64,000 bases of DNA from Tragulus kanchil (GCA_022376925.1 JAIOJX010000002.1:63140001-63204000), one strand, 5' to 3'; shown: positions 1-12,094, counted from the stretch's first letter. The notes: generated by a model from the letters alone, not told the origin. Numbers and translations are program-made.

Positions 1-86
1 GAAGAGAGATCACGGCGATGGGAGGCCCACACGTGCCAAAGAAAAGAAATGATGACTTAGAGGCAAAAGAGAATTAAAAAAAAAAA
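1..86 (+). repeat. CHR-type SINE, 3' tail only
   Basis: The sequence matches the tails of the CHR SINEs at 3665 and 15817 (GATGGGAGGCCCACAC, then GATGACTTAGAGGCAAAA and poly-A). The tRNA-like head lies outside the window. Confidence 0.75.
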
Positions 87-98
87 AAGAACAAGGAG

Positions 99-348
99 GG
101 TTATTTCTGTTTTTGTTTTAAACTTTTTTATTTTATACTGGGCTATAGCCAATTAACAAACAATGTGATACTTTCAGGTGAACAGCAGTTAGGGAGCTGG
201 GGATGGATGTGTACACACTGCTATATTTAAAATGGATAACCAACAAGGGCATACTGGACAGCAAGCAAAGGGAACTCTGCTCATATTATGTGGCAGCCTG
301 AATAGGAGAGGAGTTTGGGGCATAATGGATACATGTATGTGTATGGCT
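99..348. mobile_element. L1 3' end with internal inversion (twin-primed insertion)
   Basis: Positions 99 to about 188 read as the 3' end of a ruminant L1 on the - strand. Positions about 190-348 are the adjoining L1 segment in the opposite orientation. The insertion is flanked by a perfect 12-bp target-site duplication AAGAACAAGGAG at 87-98 and 349-360. Confidence 0.75.
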
Positions 349-937
349 AAGAACAAGGAGTTTTTGATCATTCAAATCTACTGTATTGAAATCAATCTTC
401 TGGGAGGAGACGTTAGGCAGAGCATCCCTGAGTGCTTGTAGCCCAGGAATACAGAAGCTCTCCATCTGTGAGACAGACAGAGTTCCACAAACGCAGGGCC
501 CCTGTCAGCTCATTGACTCTTCTGCCCCTTTATCTACCTGGCCTTGCAGTGGCCTTTCTGCCCTTCAGAGGAATGTATACTTTTAAACTGACTCCCTGGA
601 GAAGTTTAATGAGCCTTCTGAAATTAAAAAAAAAAAGGAGGGGTGCAAAAAAACAAAGCAGTATAATGGAAACAGACAAGCTGAAAAGGAATAGAGAGGT
701 TCATTCCCAGCCTGGTGCTTGGGGGCCTTTCATCAGGAAACCGCGATGGATGTTGCACAAAGCCATGAAAGAAGGAAAGAAAGAAATTAAAAAACAGCCT
801 CCCGTGATGAACTTGTATAATTTATTCCTCTGCAAAGCAGTAGGCACAATGTTTCATTTTCTTTCCCCTCTGCTCTTTTTTTCCCCCTCCACCTAATTTC
901 TGAGCATTCCCAAGCTAGGCAAGAATGAAAACGAAGC
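349..937. other. Intron sequence without recognised feature
   Basis: No exon, SINE or RNA gene recognised. A-rich runs occur near 628 and 646. Confidence 0.5.
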
Positions 938-1019
938 ATCCCCAACACAGGAGTCATAAAGAAAGTGCGGTACGCACTCAGATTATTCATAAACTTGCAA
1001 GTTGTGTATTTTGGTGGAG

Positions 1020-1260
1020 ATTTCCTCCCTTCTGCTCCTGATTGCTGATGAAGAATGGTGTTTTAATAGGCAGATGGTAAAGACAATTACAGCTAGGGGC
1101 TCAGCTGGGAGTTACATCAGTTTATTGCAAATTATTAGTTGATAAATGCTTTTGTTTACAAGCAGAGTCTTAAGCAGCTTTGTAATCAGTTTATCAGCAG
1201 CAGGTGGAATCTTGACAGATCGCCTTTGGGATGTAATGTCACCTCTGGGCTAGTTGTTTA
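1020..1260. promoter_or_regulatory. Possible conserved non-coding element (inferred)
   Basis: This repeat-free stretch has dense AT-rich homeobox-like cores (CAATTACAG, GCAAATTATTAG) and TTTATCAGCAGCAGG, in an intron of a developmental gene. That composition is typical of mammalian conserved elements, but conservation cannot be measured here. It is duplicated at about 2157-2397. Confidence 0.25.
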
Positions 1261-1518
1261 AAATCATGATGGTCAGGCAGCCAGACAGTCTGATGGCTAC
1301 CTTAGGGCACCATGGCCAGCTCCTGTGAAGCCAGGCCTCAGTCCACCTTAGACTGGAACCCAAATCCCAGGGATGTTGAAAGAACTCCATGAGCAAATCC
1401 TTTCCTGCTGAAATTACATAAAAACATCACATTTCTTTGCCCAAACCTAAGATAGGATGCCCAAGCTTCATGACCTTCAACATATGAGTTACAGAAGACT
1501 TTTCTGGAACTGTTGTGC

Positions 1519-1739
1519 TGTGCTAAGTCGCTTCAGTCATGTCAGACTCTTTGCAGCCCTATAGTCAGTAGCCCACCAGGCTCCTCTGTCCATGGCATTC
1601 TTCAGGCAAGAATACTGGAGTGGATTGCCATTTCCTTTCCCAGGGGATCTTCCCAACCCAGGGATCGAAATCCACATCTCATATGTCTCCTGCATTGGCA
1701 GGCGGGTTCTTTACCACTAGAGCCACCTAGGAAGCCCCC
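1519..1739 (-). repeat. Bov-tA SINE
   Basis: On the - strand it starts GGGGGCTTCC and ends near the GACTGAAGCGACTTAGCAC type sequence. The internal GCAGGAGACATATGAGATG region shows it is diverged. Confidence 0.9.
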
Positions 1740-2655
1740 AAGGCAGTGCTGACTGCCTTCTTATTCATGGAGAAAACTTTCTGCACCTACACACTTCAGC
1801 AGAAACCAGGAACTGAGCACAGAGACACTGTGCTTTTCTCAAAGGGGCTTCATGTGCAGGAAAGTATTTTCAGTAGGAGACATTTTCTTACAAAAAAATA
1901 ATATATATGTATATATTCTTTCTTATATATAAAAATTTGTATATAAGTTCTGTGGGGAGAATATACACCATAAGCCAAAATAGCTGATGGGGATCAGTTA
2001 CAAGTTCAGACCTGGGAATGCCTTTTGACAAGAGGGAAACACACTTGGCTTGATTTCCTTGTCTATAAAATGGGATCCCCAACACAGGAGTCATAAAGAA
2101 AGTGCGGTACGCACTCAGATTATTCATAAACTTGCAAGTTGTGTATTTTGGTGGAGATTTCCTCCCTTCTGCTCCTGATTGCTGATGAAGAATGGTGTTT
2201 TAATAGGCAGATGGTAAAGACAATTACAGCTAGGGGCTCAGCTGGGAGTTACATCAGTTTATTGCAAATTATTAGTTGATAAATGCTTTTGTTTACAAGC
2301 AGAGTCTTAAGCAGCTTTGTAATCAGTTTATCAGCAGCAGGTGGAATCTTGACAGATCGCCTTTGGGATGTAATGTCACCTCTGGGCTAGTTGTTTAAAA
2401 TCATGATGGTCAGGCAGCCAGACAGTCTGATGGCTACCTTAGGGCACCATGGCCAGCTCCTGTGAAGCCAGGCCTCAGTCCACCTTAGACTGGAACCCAA
2501 ATCCCAGGGATGTTGAAAGAACTCCATGAGCAAATCCTTTCCTGCTGAAATTACATAAAAACATCACATTTCTTTGCCCAAACCTAAGATAGGATGCCCA
2601 AGCTTCATGACCTTCAACATATGAGTTACAGAAGACTTTTCTGGAACTGTTGTGC

Positions 2656-2876
2656 TGTGCTAAGTCGCTTCAGTCATGTCAGACTCTTTGCAGCCCTATA
2701 GTCAGTAGCCCACCAGGCTCCTCTGTCCATGGCATTCTTCAGGCAAGAATACTGGAGTGGATTGCCATTTCCTTTCCCAGGGGATCTTCCCAACCCAGGG
2801 ATCGAAATCCACATCTCATATGTCTCCTGCATTGGCAGGCGGGTTCTTTACCACTAGAGCCACCTAGGAAGCCCCC
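2656..2876 (-). repeat. Bov-tA SINE, duplicate of the one at 1519
   Basis: Base-for-base counterpart in the second half of the 1137-bp duplication. Confidence 0.9.
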
Positions 2877-3437
2877 AAGGCAGTGCTGACTGCCTTCTTA
2901 TTCATGGAGAAAACTTTCTGCACCTACACACTTCAGCAGAAACCAGGAACTGAGCACAGAGACACTGTGCTTTTCTCAAAGGGGCTTCATGTGCAGGAAA
3001 GTATTTTCAGTAGGAGACATTTTCTTACAAAAAAATAATATATATGTATATATTCTTTCTTATATATAAAAATTTGTATATAAGTTCTGTGGGGAGAATA
3101 TACACCATAAGCCAAAATAGCTGATGGGGATCAGTTACAAGTTCAGACCTGGGAATGCCTTTTGACAAGAGGGAAACACACTGGCTGGCTTTGATTTCCT
3201 TGTCTATAAAATGGGATGATAGTATTTCCTATTTGTCACACAGATAACCCTTCTAGATTAATAAGGGTGTTCATGTTTATTTATTCTGAGTTCTGTCAGA
3301 CCAATCTTATCTGTTGAATTTATGCTAAATAATACAGCATATAATATTTTAAATGACAATTCACAGATGATGTTCTTAAGCCTATTTCCAAAATACTTGA
3401 AAGAGGGTGCTTTCAATTTAGCATTTTTGCAATAATG

Positions 3438-3647
3438 CTTGGTGTTGAGTCACTTAGTCACGTCTGACTCTCTTGTGGCCCCATAGACGTTAGCCCACCA
3501 GGCTCCTCTGTCCGTGGGATTTCCCAGACAAGGATACTGGATCGGGTTGCCATTTCCTTCTCCAGGAAATCTTCCTGACCCAGGGATCGAACCTGCATCT
3601 CCTACATTGTCAGGTGGATTCTTTGTCACTGAGCCACCAGGGCAGCC
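3438..3647 (-). repeat. Bov-tA SINE
   Basis: On the - strand it reads from GGCTGCCCTGGTGGCTCAGT to the AGTCAGACGTGACTAAGTG region. Its 5' end abuts the target site of the CHR SINE at 3665. Confidence 0.88.
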
Positions 3648-3664
3648 TGCAAAAATGCACTACC

Positions 3665-3988
3665 GGGCTTCCCCTGGTGGTCCAGTGGGTAAGGACACCG
3701 CCTTGCAGTGCAAGGGGCGCCGGTTCGATCCCTGGCCTGGGAAGATCCCACGTGCCGCGGAGCGGCTGGATCCATGTGTCCAATTACCGAGCCAGAGCTG
3801 TGGAGCACGTGCGCCCAGAGCCAGTGCTCTGCAACAACAGATGCCACCGCGATGGGAGGCCCACAGAAGCCAAAGAACAAAGACGGATGAACATAGAGAA
3901 ATGAAAGACCAATAGAAGTGGCCCGCCCGCCCTCCCTCCCCAACCTGACCCCCGCCCAAAATAAATAAATAAATAAATCTTAAAAAAA
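3665..3988 (+). repeat. CHR-type tRNA(Glu)-derived SINE, full length
   Basis: It starts GGGCTTCCCCTGGTGGTCCA, carries a B-box-like GGTTCGATCCC, and ends in an AAAT repeat and poly-A. A perfect 14-bp target-site duplication AAAAATGCACTACC lies at 3651-3664 and 3989-4002. Confidence 0.9.
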
Positions 3989-4546
3989 AAAAATGCACTA
4001 CCAACACAGTATTTACTAGTTTATTTTCATTGTCACAAGGATGCAATTTATAATCCTGAGATGTTCAAAGATACATCCTTGAAAATAGTCACTTGATTTT
4101 AAGCCAATAAACAAACTCATGTCTACCTAATTTACTGTCATGCTAACAAAGTAAATTGGGAGCTTAATCAAAACAAATACTTATAATATATAACAATATG
4201 TATGAACAATCATATATAATAGTTCCTAAAATAGCTGATGGGGATCAGTTACAAGTTCAGACCTGGGAATTTTGACAAGAGGAAACACACTGGCTGGCTT
4301 TGATTTCCTTGTCTATAAAATGGGATGATAGTATTTCCTATTTGTCACACAGATAACCCTTCTAGATTAATAAGGGTGTTCATGTTTATTTATTCTGAGT
4401 TCTGTCAGACCAATCTTATCTGTTGAATTTATGCTAAATAATACAGCATATAATATTTTAAATGACAATTCACAGATGATGTTCTTAAGCCTATTTCCAA
4501 AATACTTGAAAGAGGGTGCTTTCAATTTAGCATTTTTGCAATAATG

Positions 4547-4756
4547 CTTGGTGTTGAGTCACTTAGTCACGTCTGACTCTCTTGTGGCCCCATAGACGTT
4601 AGCCCACCAGGCTCCTCTGTCCGTGGGATTTCCCAGACAAGGATACTGGATCGGGTTGCCATTTCCTTCTCCAGGAAATCTTCCTGACCCAGGGATCGAA
4701 CCTGCATCCCCTACATTGTCAGGTGGATTCTTTGTCACTGAGCCACCAGGGCAGCC
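4547..4756 (-). repeat. Bov-tA SINE, duplicate of the one at 3438
   Basis: Counterpart at an offset of 1109, with one C/T difference near 4709. Confidence 0.88.
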
Positions 4757-4773
4757 TGCAAAAATGCACTACC

Positions 4774-5102
4774 GGGCTTCCCCTGGTGGTCCAGTGGGTA
4801 AGGACACCGCCTTGCAGTGCAAGGGGCGCCGGTTCGATCCCTGGCCTGGGAAGATCCCACGTGCCGCGGAGCGGCTGGATCCATGTGTCCAATTACCGAG
4901 CCAGAGCTGTGGAGCACGTGCGCCCAGAGCCAGTGCTCTGCAACAACAGATGCCACCGCGATGGGAGGCCCACAGAAGCCAAAGAACAAAGACGGATGAA
5001 CATAGAGAAATGAAAGACCAATAGAAGTGGCCCGCCCGCCCCCCTCCCTCCCCAACCTGACCCCCGCCCAAAATAAATAAATAAATAAATCTTAAAAAAA
5101 AA
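4774..5102 (+). repeat. CHR-type SINE, duplicate of the one at 3665
   Basis: Same element and same target-site duplication. It differs by extra C in a C-run near 5040 and extra A in the tail. Confidence 0.9.
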
Positions 5103-5352
5103 AAAAATGCACTACCAACACAGTATTTACTAGTTTATTTTCATTGTCACAAGGATGCAATTTATAATCCTGAGATGTTCAAAGATACATCCTTGAAAAT
5201 AGTCACTTGATTTTAAGCCAATAAACAAACTCATGTCTACCTAATTTACTGTCATGCTAACAAAGTAAATTGGGAGCTTAATCAAAACAAAAATACTTAT
5301 AATATATAACATAATATGTATGAACAATCATATATAATAGTTCCTAAAATAG

Positions 5353-5776
5353 TCATTGTTGTTTGTATCAACTATTAGCTTATGTTTTTATTTCCTGGTT
5401 TGCATGCAAAATTTACCAAGCTAAGTGAAAACTGACTCCTGAAGTCAGAATCAGGTCTCCTAGCTGGAATTACATCTTCCATATGCTCTAAAATATTGGC
5501 ATGATCCAAGGAAATCTTTGGACATATGACTCTAGCTGGTAAATTTTAAATCATATACAGCATATGTGTAAAAGCAAAATCTTTCTTCTCAGTCTCAGAA
5601 ATAGCGTTAAGTATGCTCTATTCATTTATCTCCCTGCCTTCTCTTCTAATTGCCTTCTCTTCTGAGATTCTCAATTAAAATCTTAAAATCATAGAATAGA
5701 GTACATCTTATTTAAACTGACCCCATGTCTTGGTAAAGTGTGTAATTTAATATTGGGTTGACATAAGCCTACTTAA
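5353..5776. other. Intron sequence without recognised feature
   Basis: Single-copy AT-rich DNA between two duplications. I see no exon or repeat in it. Confidence 0.5.
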
Positions 5777-8094
5777 AAATATTTGGGAGAGAAGCAGAGG
5801 GTGATGTTTTATTCTCACATCAACATTCAGCATACAGTATTCGGGTCCCAATTCTCCAGTTCTTAAGCAATTAAATGTTCTGTTGACATCAGAGGAAAGA
5901 CTGAAGAATGAAAAGGCTTGATATCTTAAACTGTATATTGTGTTGTAACATAAAGAGCATAAAAAGTTGGGTTTTTTGTTTGCTATAATCAAGCTAATGA
6001 AGGATGAATAGTGCACTTGGCAAGTAATTCTGCCATGTGTCCATCCCTCTTGACTGGAAAAGGCAAAGATGAATTAAAGACAAAATGCACTCTCTTCTTT
6101 GGCACCCCCCAGACCAAAGGCACATTCTAGAGTTGCTGGTCAACTCTGATTTTTTTTTTTTCCCTCCTTCTCTCAGAAACTGCTAGAATGTTCTATAAAA
6201 AGATGTCAGGAAAGCCAGCTTGGGAAAGTTAAATGCCCCCAAATGCCCTGCATTGCCTATAAGTACAAATGAAAAATGTTAAAGATTATTTAAAAACAGG
6301 AAAGACCTTTTGCAAAATGCTTTTGATTTATTGCTGTGTATTGCACAGATCTTTATCAATTATTCTCACTCTATTTTATTCAAAAACTATTGTAAACTAT
6401 GACTTGGCATGTTGCTGCATACGGAAAAAAGGCATTAATCAACTCAAAATAAACAAGTGCAGAGATCTATCTAACAACTATGAAGTAGTTAATACATTTT
6501 TAAGCCATTTTATTCTAGAAAGAAGGTCTAAAAGAGTAGTGCTTAATTATCTGGACTCCTCTGTGCTGGGCTTGCTTTTGATTGTATTAATGAAGCAGCT
6601 GGCCCATTGTTTCCCTTTAATTCCTCTATTGTTTTAAGAATATGTCACAGCTCTTTATTCTTTTATCAGGTGCTGTGCAGGAGGATCCACACAATACCTC
6701 ATATTCCTACTGTATTTGCCAATGCACAAAGAAACCTCCACAGCGGTTTGCAAAGAAGGGGCACACATAATTTATAAGTTCTGTTCCTTGCACTACTCAC
6801 TGTCAAGAATTTCAACAGTATTGGATTGGAATTAATTATAAAACTAGTATTAAACAGTGTGGCTACGTATAGATACATGGACTGTGTGAATGTCCCCACG
6901 CTGAGATCTAAGTAGTCACACCTACGATGTCCAAATATTTGGGAGAGAAGCAGAGGGTGATGTTTTATTCTCACATCAACATTCAGCATACAGTATTCGG
7001 GTCCCAATTCTCCAGTTCTTAAGCAATTAAATGTTCTGTTGACATCAGAGGAAAGACTGAAGAATGAAAAGGCTTGATATCTTAAACTGTATATTGTGTT
7101 GTAACATAAAGAGCATAAAAAGTTGGGTTTTTTGTTTGCTATAATCAAGCTAATGAAGGATGAATAGTGCACTTGGCAAGTAATTCTGCCATGTGTCCAT
7201 CCCTCTTGACTGGAAAAGGCAAAGATGAATTAAAGACAAAATGCACTCTCTTCTTTGGCACCCCCCAGACCAAAGGCACATTCTAGAGTTGCTGGTCAAC
7301 TCTGATTTTTTTTTTTTTCCCTCCTTCTCTCAGAAACTGCTAGAATGTTCTATAAAAAGATGTCAGGAAAGCCAGCTTGGGAAAGTTAAATGCCCCCAAA
7401 TGCCCTGCATTGCCTATAAGTACAAATGAAAAATGTTAAAGATTATTTAAAAACAGGAAAGACCTTTTGCAAAATGCTTTTGATTTATTGCTGTGTATTG
7501 CACAGATCTTTATCAATTATTCTCACTCTATTTTATTCAAAAACTATTGTAAACTATGACTTGGCATGTTGCTGCATACGGAAAAAAGGCATTAATCAAC
7601 TCAAAATAAACAAGTGCAGAGATCTATCTAACAACTATGAAGTAGTTAATACATTTTTAAGCCATTTTATTCTAGAAAGAAGGTCTAAAAGAGTAGTGCT
7701 TAATTATCTGGACTCCTCTGTGCTGGGCTTGCTTTTGATTGTATTAATGAAGCAGCTGGCCCATTGTTTCCCTTTAATTCCTCTATTGTTTTAAGAATAT
7801 GTCACAGCTCTTTATTCTTTTATCAGGTGCTGTGCAGGAGGATCCACACAATACCTCATATTCCTACTGTATTTGCCAATGCACAAAGAAACCTCCACAG
7901 CGGTTTGCAAAGAAGGGGCACACATAATTTATAAGTTCTGTTCCTTGCACTACTCACTGTCAAGAATTTCAACAGTATTGGATTGGAATTAATTATAAAA
8001 CTAGTATTAAACAGTGTGGCTACGTATAGATACATGGACTGTGTGAATGTCCCCACGCTGAGATCTAAGTAGTCACACCTACGATGTCCAAATA
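5777..8094. repeat. Tandem duplication, unit about 1156 bp
   Basis: Copy 1 is 5777-6932 and copy 2 is 6933-8094, joined within a shared AAATA. Copies differ by one T in a poly-T run near 6150 and 7308. No SINE is inside. The sequence is AT-rich intron that looks free of recent repeats. Confidence 0.95.
6170..6660. promoter_or_regulatory. Possible conserved non-coding element (inferred)
   Basis: Repeat-free, AT-rich, with complex motifs such as GTATTAATGAAGCAGCTGG and TTTATTGCTGTGTATTGCAC. The long open frame here (6269-6637, +) has no protein resemblance I recognise and is probably chance. It is duplicated at about 7327-7817. Confidence 0.22.
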
Positions 8095-9045
8095 GGACCA
8101 TTATTTAGTTTTGGGGGAATGATTCTGCCCAATCCATCCCCAGTTGTGACGAGACTAAGTTTCGTAAATGGGCATCATGTTGGATTCTCAGATGATTTAG
8201 GTTAAAAAAAAGAAGCTAATAGGTGAACAAGTATCTTTTCTTCCTCTGCTTCCAGAAACAATGTCCGCATTTGTGTATATGTGTATGTATGTTCAACAGC
8301 CAGTTTATTCCTCCAAAGGATGGATTTACCTTAGTGTGCCAAAGAGGGATCATGGTTTATTCCACAGAACAATATATAATCTTTCTTATTAAACTCTGAT
8401 CACTTGACCATATTCTTCTTGTTTTTCACACTTTTGAAGGAAATAGACTTTTAGGTTAATGCCAAAACAGCACTATACATCTTAAGAAATCAAAATGCTG
8501 TAGCAATTTAGTATAGAATATATTTTATGCCAAAGCTATTTTAAAATGCTGCTTCATTTATGTGTAATAACTTTTCCTCCAAATTTCCACAAAAATTACA
8601 CACACACACACACAAACACACAATCATCCATAGTGAGAAAAAAAAATCTCAAAGGTCTGATTCACATAGTCCTTCTCTTTTTACATACATGACTTTTTCT
8701 TTGTTGTTTTCCCTGTCAAAAGTCTGTAATTTGGACACTGTTTCACTTATTTTTCCCCCCAGAGTTCCAAGTCCAATAAAGAGAAATAAGACTTAATGCT
8801 ATGTACTAAAAGTTACCAACTTCAACTTTTACAATAGCCTTAGAAAAGCTATCAGAATCAATTAGTATTGAAAGCTACCTATTTCCTTTTGTATTGTTCG
8901 GTGAGTGTGTATGGGTTTGGAGGGTTTCTTTAGCTTAAAATAAAGTTTGAAAATGGTGTCCCTATCTATTTGCTTGAGGCTCCTTATCATTGTACATATT
9001 GAGGTAGGGTAATATTAATACAAAATAATTTGCTGTATATTTTTT

Positions 9046-9089
9046 TCTTTTTTTCAGTTTTTTTTTTTATTCTTTATTTTAAAGATTTC
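9046..9089 (-). mobile_element. Extremely short L1 3'-end insertion
   Basis: A poly-T run followed by ATTCTTTATTTTAAAG matches the L1 3' end seen at 61258. It is flanked by the 19-bp repeat AATTTGCTGTATATTTTTT at 9027-9045 and 9090-9108. Confidence 0.65.
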
Positions 9090-9425
9090 AATTTGCTGTA
9101 TATTTTTTATGCTAGGTACCTATCTTGATAAGCCCAGATGTGGTTGTGCTCAAGGTTTACAGCTTCATGTTAGTTGCATTTCCTTATTTTTTACAAAGTG
9201 TCTATGAATCACACAGATAAATTAGAAAGACACATGTATAGGTATAACACATAGAAAAAAATTCTCAGCATGCTATGTAATTATTACCTTATTTTTACCA
9301 TTGTAACAAAGCATGAATTTCAGATAGCATGTACGAAGTTAAAATGCTTTTATACTGGATACATTTTGCTTATACAGAACTCTATAGGTATGGTCGAACA
9401 ATGTAATTGAAGCTTTGTCAGCTCT

Positions 9426-9438
9426 GTAACCTAGCAAC
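9426..9438. promoter_or_regulatory. Perfect RFX X-box, GTAACC-T-AGCAAC
   Basis: It fits the consensus GTNRCC(N0-3)RGYAAC exactly and lies in a repeat-free intron stretch. Function is inferred from the motif only. Confidence 0.4.
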
Positions 9439-10520
9439 AGATAATACTGTTAGGTTACTGAATTGCTCCTGGTTGACAAGTAGGGAGTATTTTTGTGTTT
9501 ATCATGTTTGCTAATGATGGGATCCTTTCCAAAAGGCTTGTCTTAATCTTAATTAGAGTTTATCAGCAGAGGTCTGCCTGACATTGTGCAGACACTGATT
9601 TCATAAATAATAAAAAGTGCAAGTGAAAAATTTGGCAGGATGTGGAGATATTTTAAGGCCATTGCTTCTAGTAAGAGGAGCGTGGATTTCCAAAATATAA
9701 TCGAGTTTGAACTGTGACTTTATTCTTGATTATCAAAACTTGTAGTACACTTCACTGCAGTTTTGACATCAATTATGAGAAAAATTTATAAGCTTCCTGT
9801 TAGGAACCATATCTGTACAAGAACTTTGATCATAAACATTACTTAGAACAGCAAGTACATGGTTTTTCAAGAACATCAAGGTCTAAGTAGTTACTACTTT
9901 CTATGGAACCTTGAATGTATCTGTCCTTTATTTGTGAAGGGAGTGGTGTGTAGGTGTGGAAGCCGGGGAGAGTGACTGTGTTTGCAGCACTAGAGGCAAA
10001 GAGAGAATCCTAAAATAATCTTTCCATTTGGTCGAATCGAGGAAGGTATCAGCTGCTTCAGTGCCTGATGTCATTTGATAAAGACTTCATGCCAGGCAGT
10101 AGGAATCTGATTTTTTTTATTGCTCTGGTTTGCACAATATGATCTTTCAGGTTTTTTGCAATGTTATTTATCATTTCTAACAATAAGTTTCACATCTTCC
10201 AAATAATAAAGAATTCAACATTGTAAACTAAATACAATTCACAGATTGACTAAATTCCTAAGTGGTTTATGCAGTTGAAGGATGATGCTAAGTGTCATTA
10301 CATTCTTTAGCCGCCTTTCTACCTCTTTTCACTCGTACCCACATTCTGCAAATATTATTCAAAGCTATTTTCAGTTGTCATTTTCTGAGTTTCAAAGTAG
10401 ACGTCTCTCTATTGAATTGTTTGAACAAGTCTGAAATATTTGATTATCAAGACAGACGGTTTTGCTCACAGAGTTCCACTCTTTCTACTTTATACAGACT
10501 GTACCTAGTTTACCCTTAAG

Positions 10521-10680
10521 CCAGTGATCCTTAACTTTAGAGGCATTGGAGGCCTCTCAAGGAGCTTCTGAAAAATAATGAAACCCAAACCTCTCTCCCA
10601 GTGATTTTGATTTGATTGATCTGGAGCACAACCCAGGAACCAGTATTGATGAAGTGCTCCCAGGTGAATGTATTGTGCAG
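10521..10680. mobile_element. Possible hAT-Charlie (MER5-like) DNA transposon remnant
   Basis: It starts CAGTGATCCTTAACTTT and has an internal GTGATTTTGATTTGATTGAT and GTGCTCCCAGGTGAAT, like MER5-type elements. The right terminal repeat is not clear. Confidence 0.4.
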
Positions 10681-11004
10681 TTATGGTTATAAAGAATTGT
10701 GATGTTTTTTAGTATCCAGCTCAATGTAGGCAAATTCTACATCCATATTTAATAGGTGTGAAATATTTAGAATACCACTCAGCACATAGTAAGTGCTAAG
10801 CATAAGCTCATAGTCATGTTAGAAGATAACCTGGCATTACTACCACATCACAAAACTGACATTTTTCTCCATATTGTGGCAATGCATTTTAAAGCCATGT
10901 CTTATCACTGTGTAAATCTTCTTGACACTGTCTCTTAAAGTGAAATATCTTATGTCTAATTCAGAGACATATTAGTGATTCTGAATAATCAAAGTAAGGC
11001 GCAT

Positions 11005-11207
11005 GCATGCCAAGTTACTTTAGTCGTGTCTGACTCTTTGCGACCTTATAAACGGTAGCCCACCAGGGTCCTCTGTCCATGGGATTCTCCAGGCAAGAAT
11101 ACTGGAGTGCGTCGCCACTTCCTTCTCCAGGAGATCTTCCCAACCCAGGAATCTAACACATCTCCTACTTTGGCAGGCAAGTTCATTACCATGAGCAACA
11201 CAAGGCA
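11005..11207 (-). repeat. Bov-tA SINE, truncated at its 5' end
   Basis: The + strand shows TAGTCGTGTCTGACTCTTTG through GTAGCCCACCAGG and ATCTTCCCAACCCAGG. The terminal CTTCC head is lost near 11207. It lies outside all duplications. Confidence 0.85.
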
Positions 11208-11879
11208 ATTACTTAGTGAACGTCACATGGCACTTGACTTTGGACATCTAGCCTTTCATTCAGAATCTAGAGCCAAACTGCCTTGTTCAAAATTCCATTT
11301 CCTACATCTCCTTCTTCTCCTCTGCATTCCCTCTATCTGTGTGCCCTTGAATAGCTTATGTACAATTCCAGCCTCATGATGTCACAGTAAAATGGGAATA
11401 AACAAAAGCCACCTCACTGCTTTCTTGGGAGAAATTATGATAATGGATGCAAAGCACAGCATCAGTGCAGAACACATAGTAGCCACTTAATACATGTGTG
11501 ATTATTCCTATTATTAGCACTTTGGTCACAGATACATAAAAAGCTGCTCACAGCTTGATGATAATAATCTAGGGATATCTAGCCAAAGGCTGTCATGTGG
11601 CATGATGTAGCTAAAGGGCTTCTACAAGACCAAATAATAAACACTAAGTTCAGGACTGGAACTAAATTTTCTCCCCCACAAGTCAAACACTCTAGTTCAT
11701 CTTTGTCCTGGGGTCAAATAAATTTTTGGTGATTTGGGGTGCCAGCAATGCCTCATTATTAGTATATAATCCCTTAAGTAACTCAAGATCATTTACCCTT
11801 AAATTACTGTGCAAAGAAAGTTGTAAGAGTTTTACCAAGCAGGTAAATGTGACATTTCTGTACATGGACCCAACATGCA

Positions 11880-12094
11880 TGAATGCTTCGGTCACTCAAT
11901 TATCTCCAACTCTTTGCTCCTCCACAGAATGTAGCCCACCAGGCTCCTCTGTCCATGGGATTATCCCAGCAAGAAAAGTGGAAAGAGTTGTCATTTCCTC
12001 CTCCAGGGGATCTTCCTGAGCCAGGGATCCAATCCTTGCCTGCTGAGTCTCCTGTGGCAGGCAGATTCTTTACCACTGGGCCACCTGGGAAGCT
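11880..12094 (-). repeat. Bov-tA SINE
   Basis: On the - strand it starts AGCTTCCCAGGTGGCCCAGT. Its far end lies at the start of the 1118-bp duplication. Confidence 0.88.

Larger units (their letters stand above)
938..3215. repeat. Tandem duplication, unit about 1137 bp
   Basis: Copy 1 is 938-2074 and copy 2 is 2075-3215. The last bases of copy 1 next to the joint (around 2043-2056) carry small deletions compared with 3181-3196, while the rest is nearly identical. A Bov-tA SINE is carried in both copies. Confidence 0.95.
3114..5352. repeat. Tandem duplication, unit about 1114 bp
   Basis: Copy 1 is 3114-4227 and copy 2 is 4228-5352. The joint is in a shared AAAATAG. Positions 3114-3217 also belong to the preceding duplication, so that piece occurs three times (about 1977, 3114 and 4231). 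The start of copy 2 lacks a few bases present in copy 1. Confidence 0.95.
8095..11004. other. Longest unduplicated part of the intron
   Basis: No exon seen. It holds a short (CA)n near 8598-8624, a 44-bp L1 insertion (9046-9089), an RFX X-box (9426-9438) and a faint DNA-transposon remnant (about 10521-10680). The rest is plain AT-rich intron. Confidence 0.6.

Noticed and set aside
3665..3760. tRNA-like sequence with a B-box
   Set aside because: It is the tRNA(Glu)-derived head of a SINE, with flanking target-site duplications and an A-rich tail, not a tRNA gene.
3514..5071. Several open frames of 96-133 residues on both strands
   Set aside because: They lie entirely in Bov-tA and CHR SINEs and recur wherever those repeats occur.
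6269..7794. 122-residue frame present twice
   Set aside because: AT-rich chance frame. The repetition is due to the 1156-bp duplication. No recognisable protein features.
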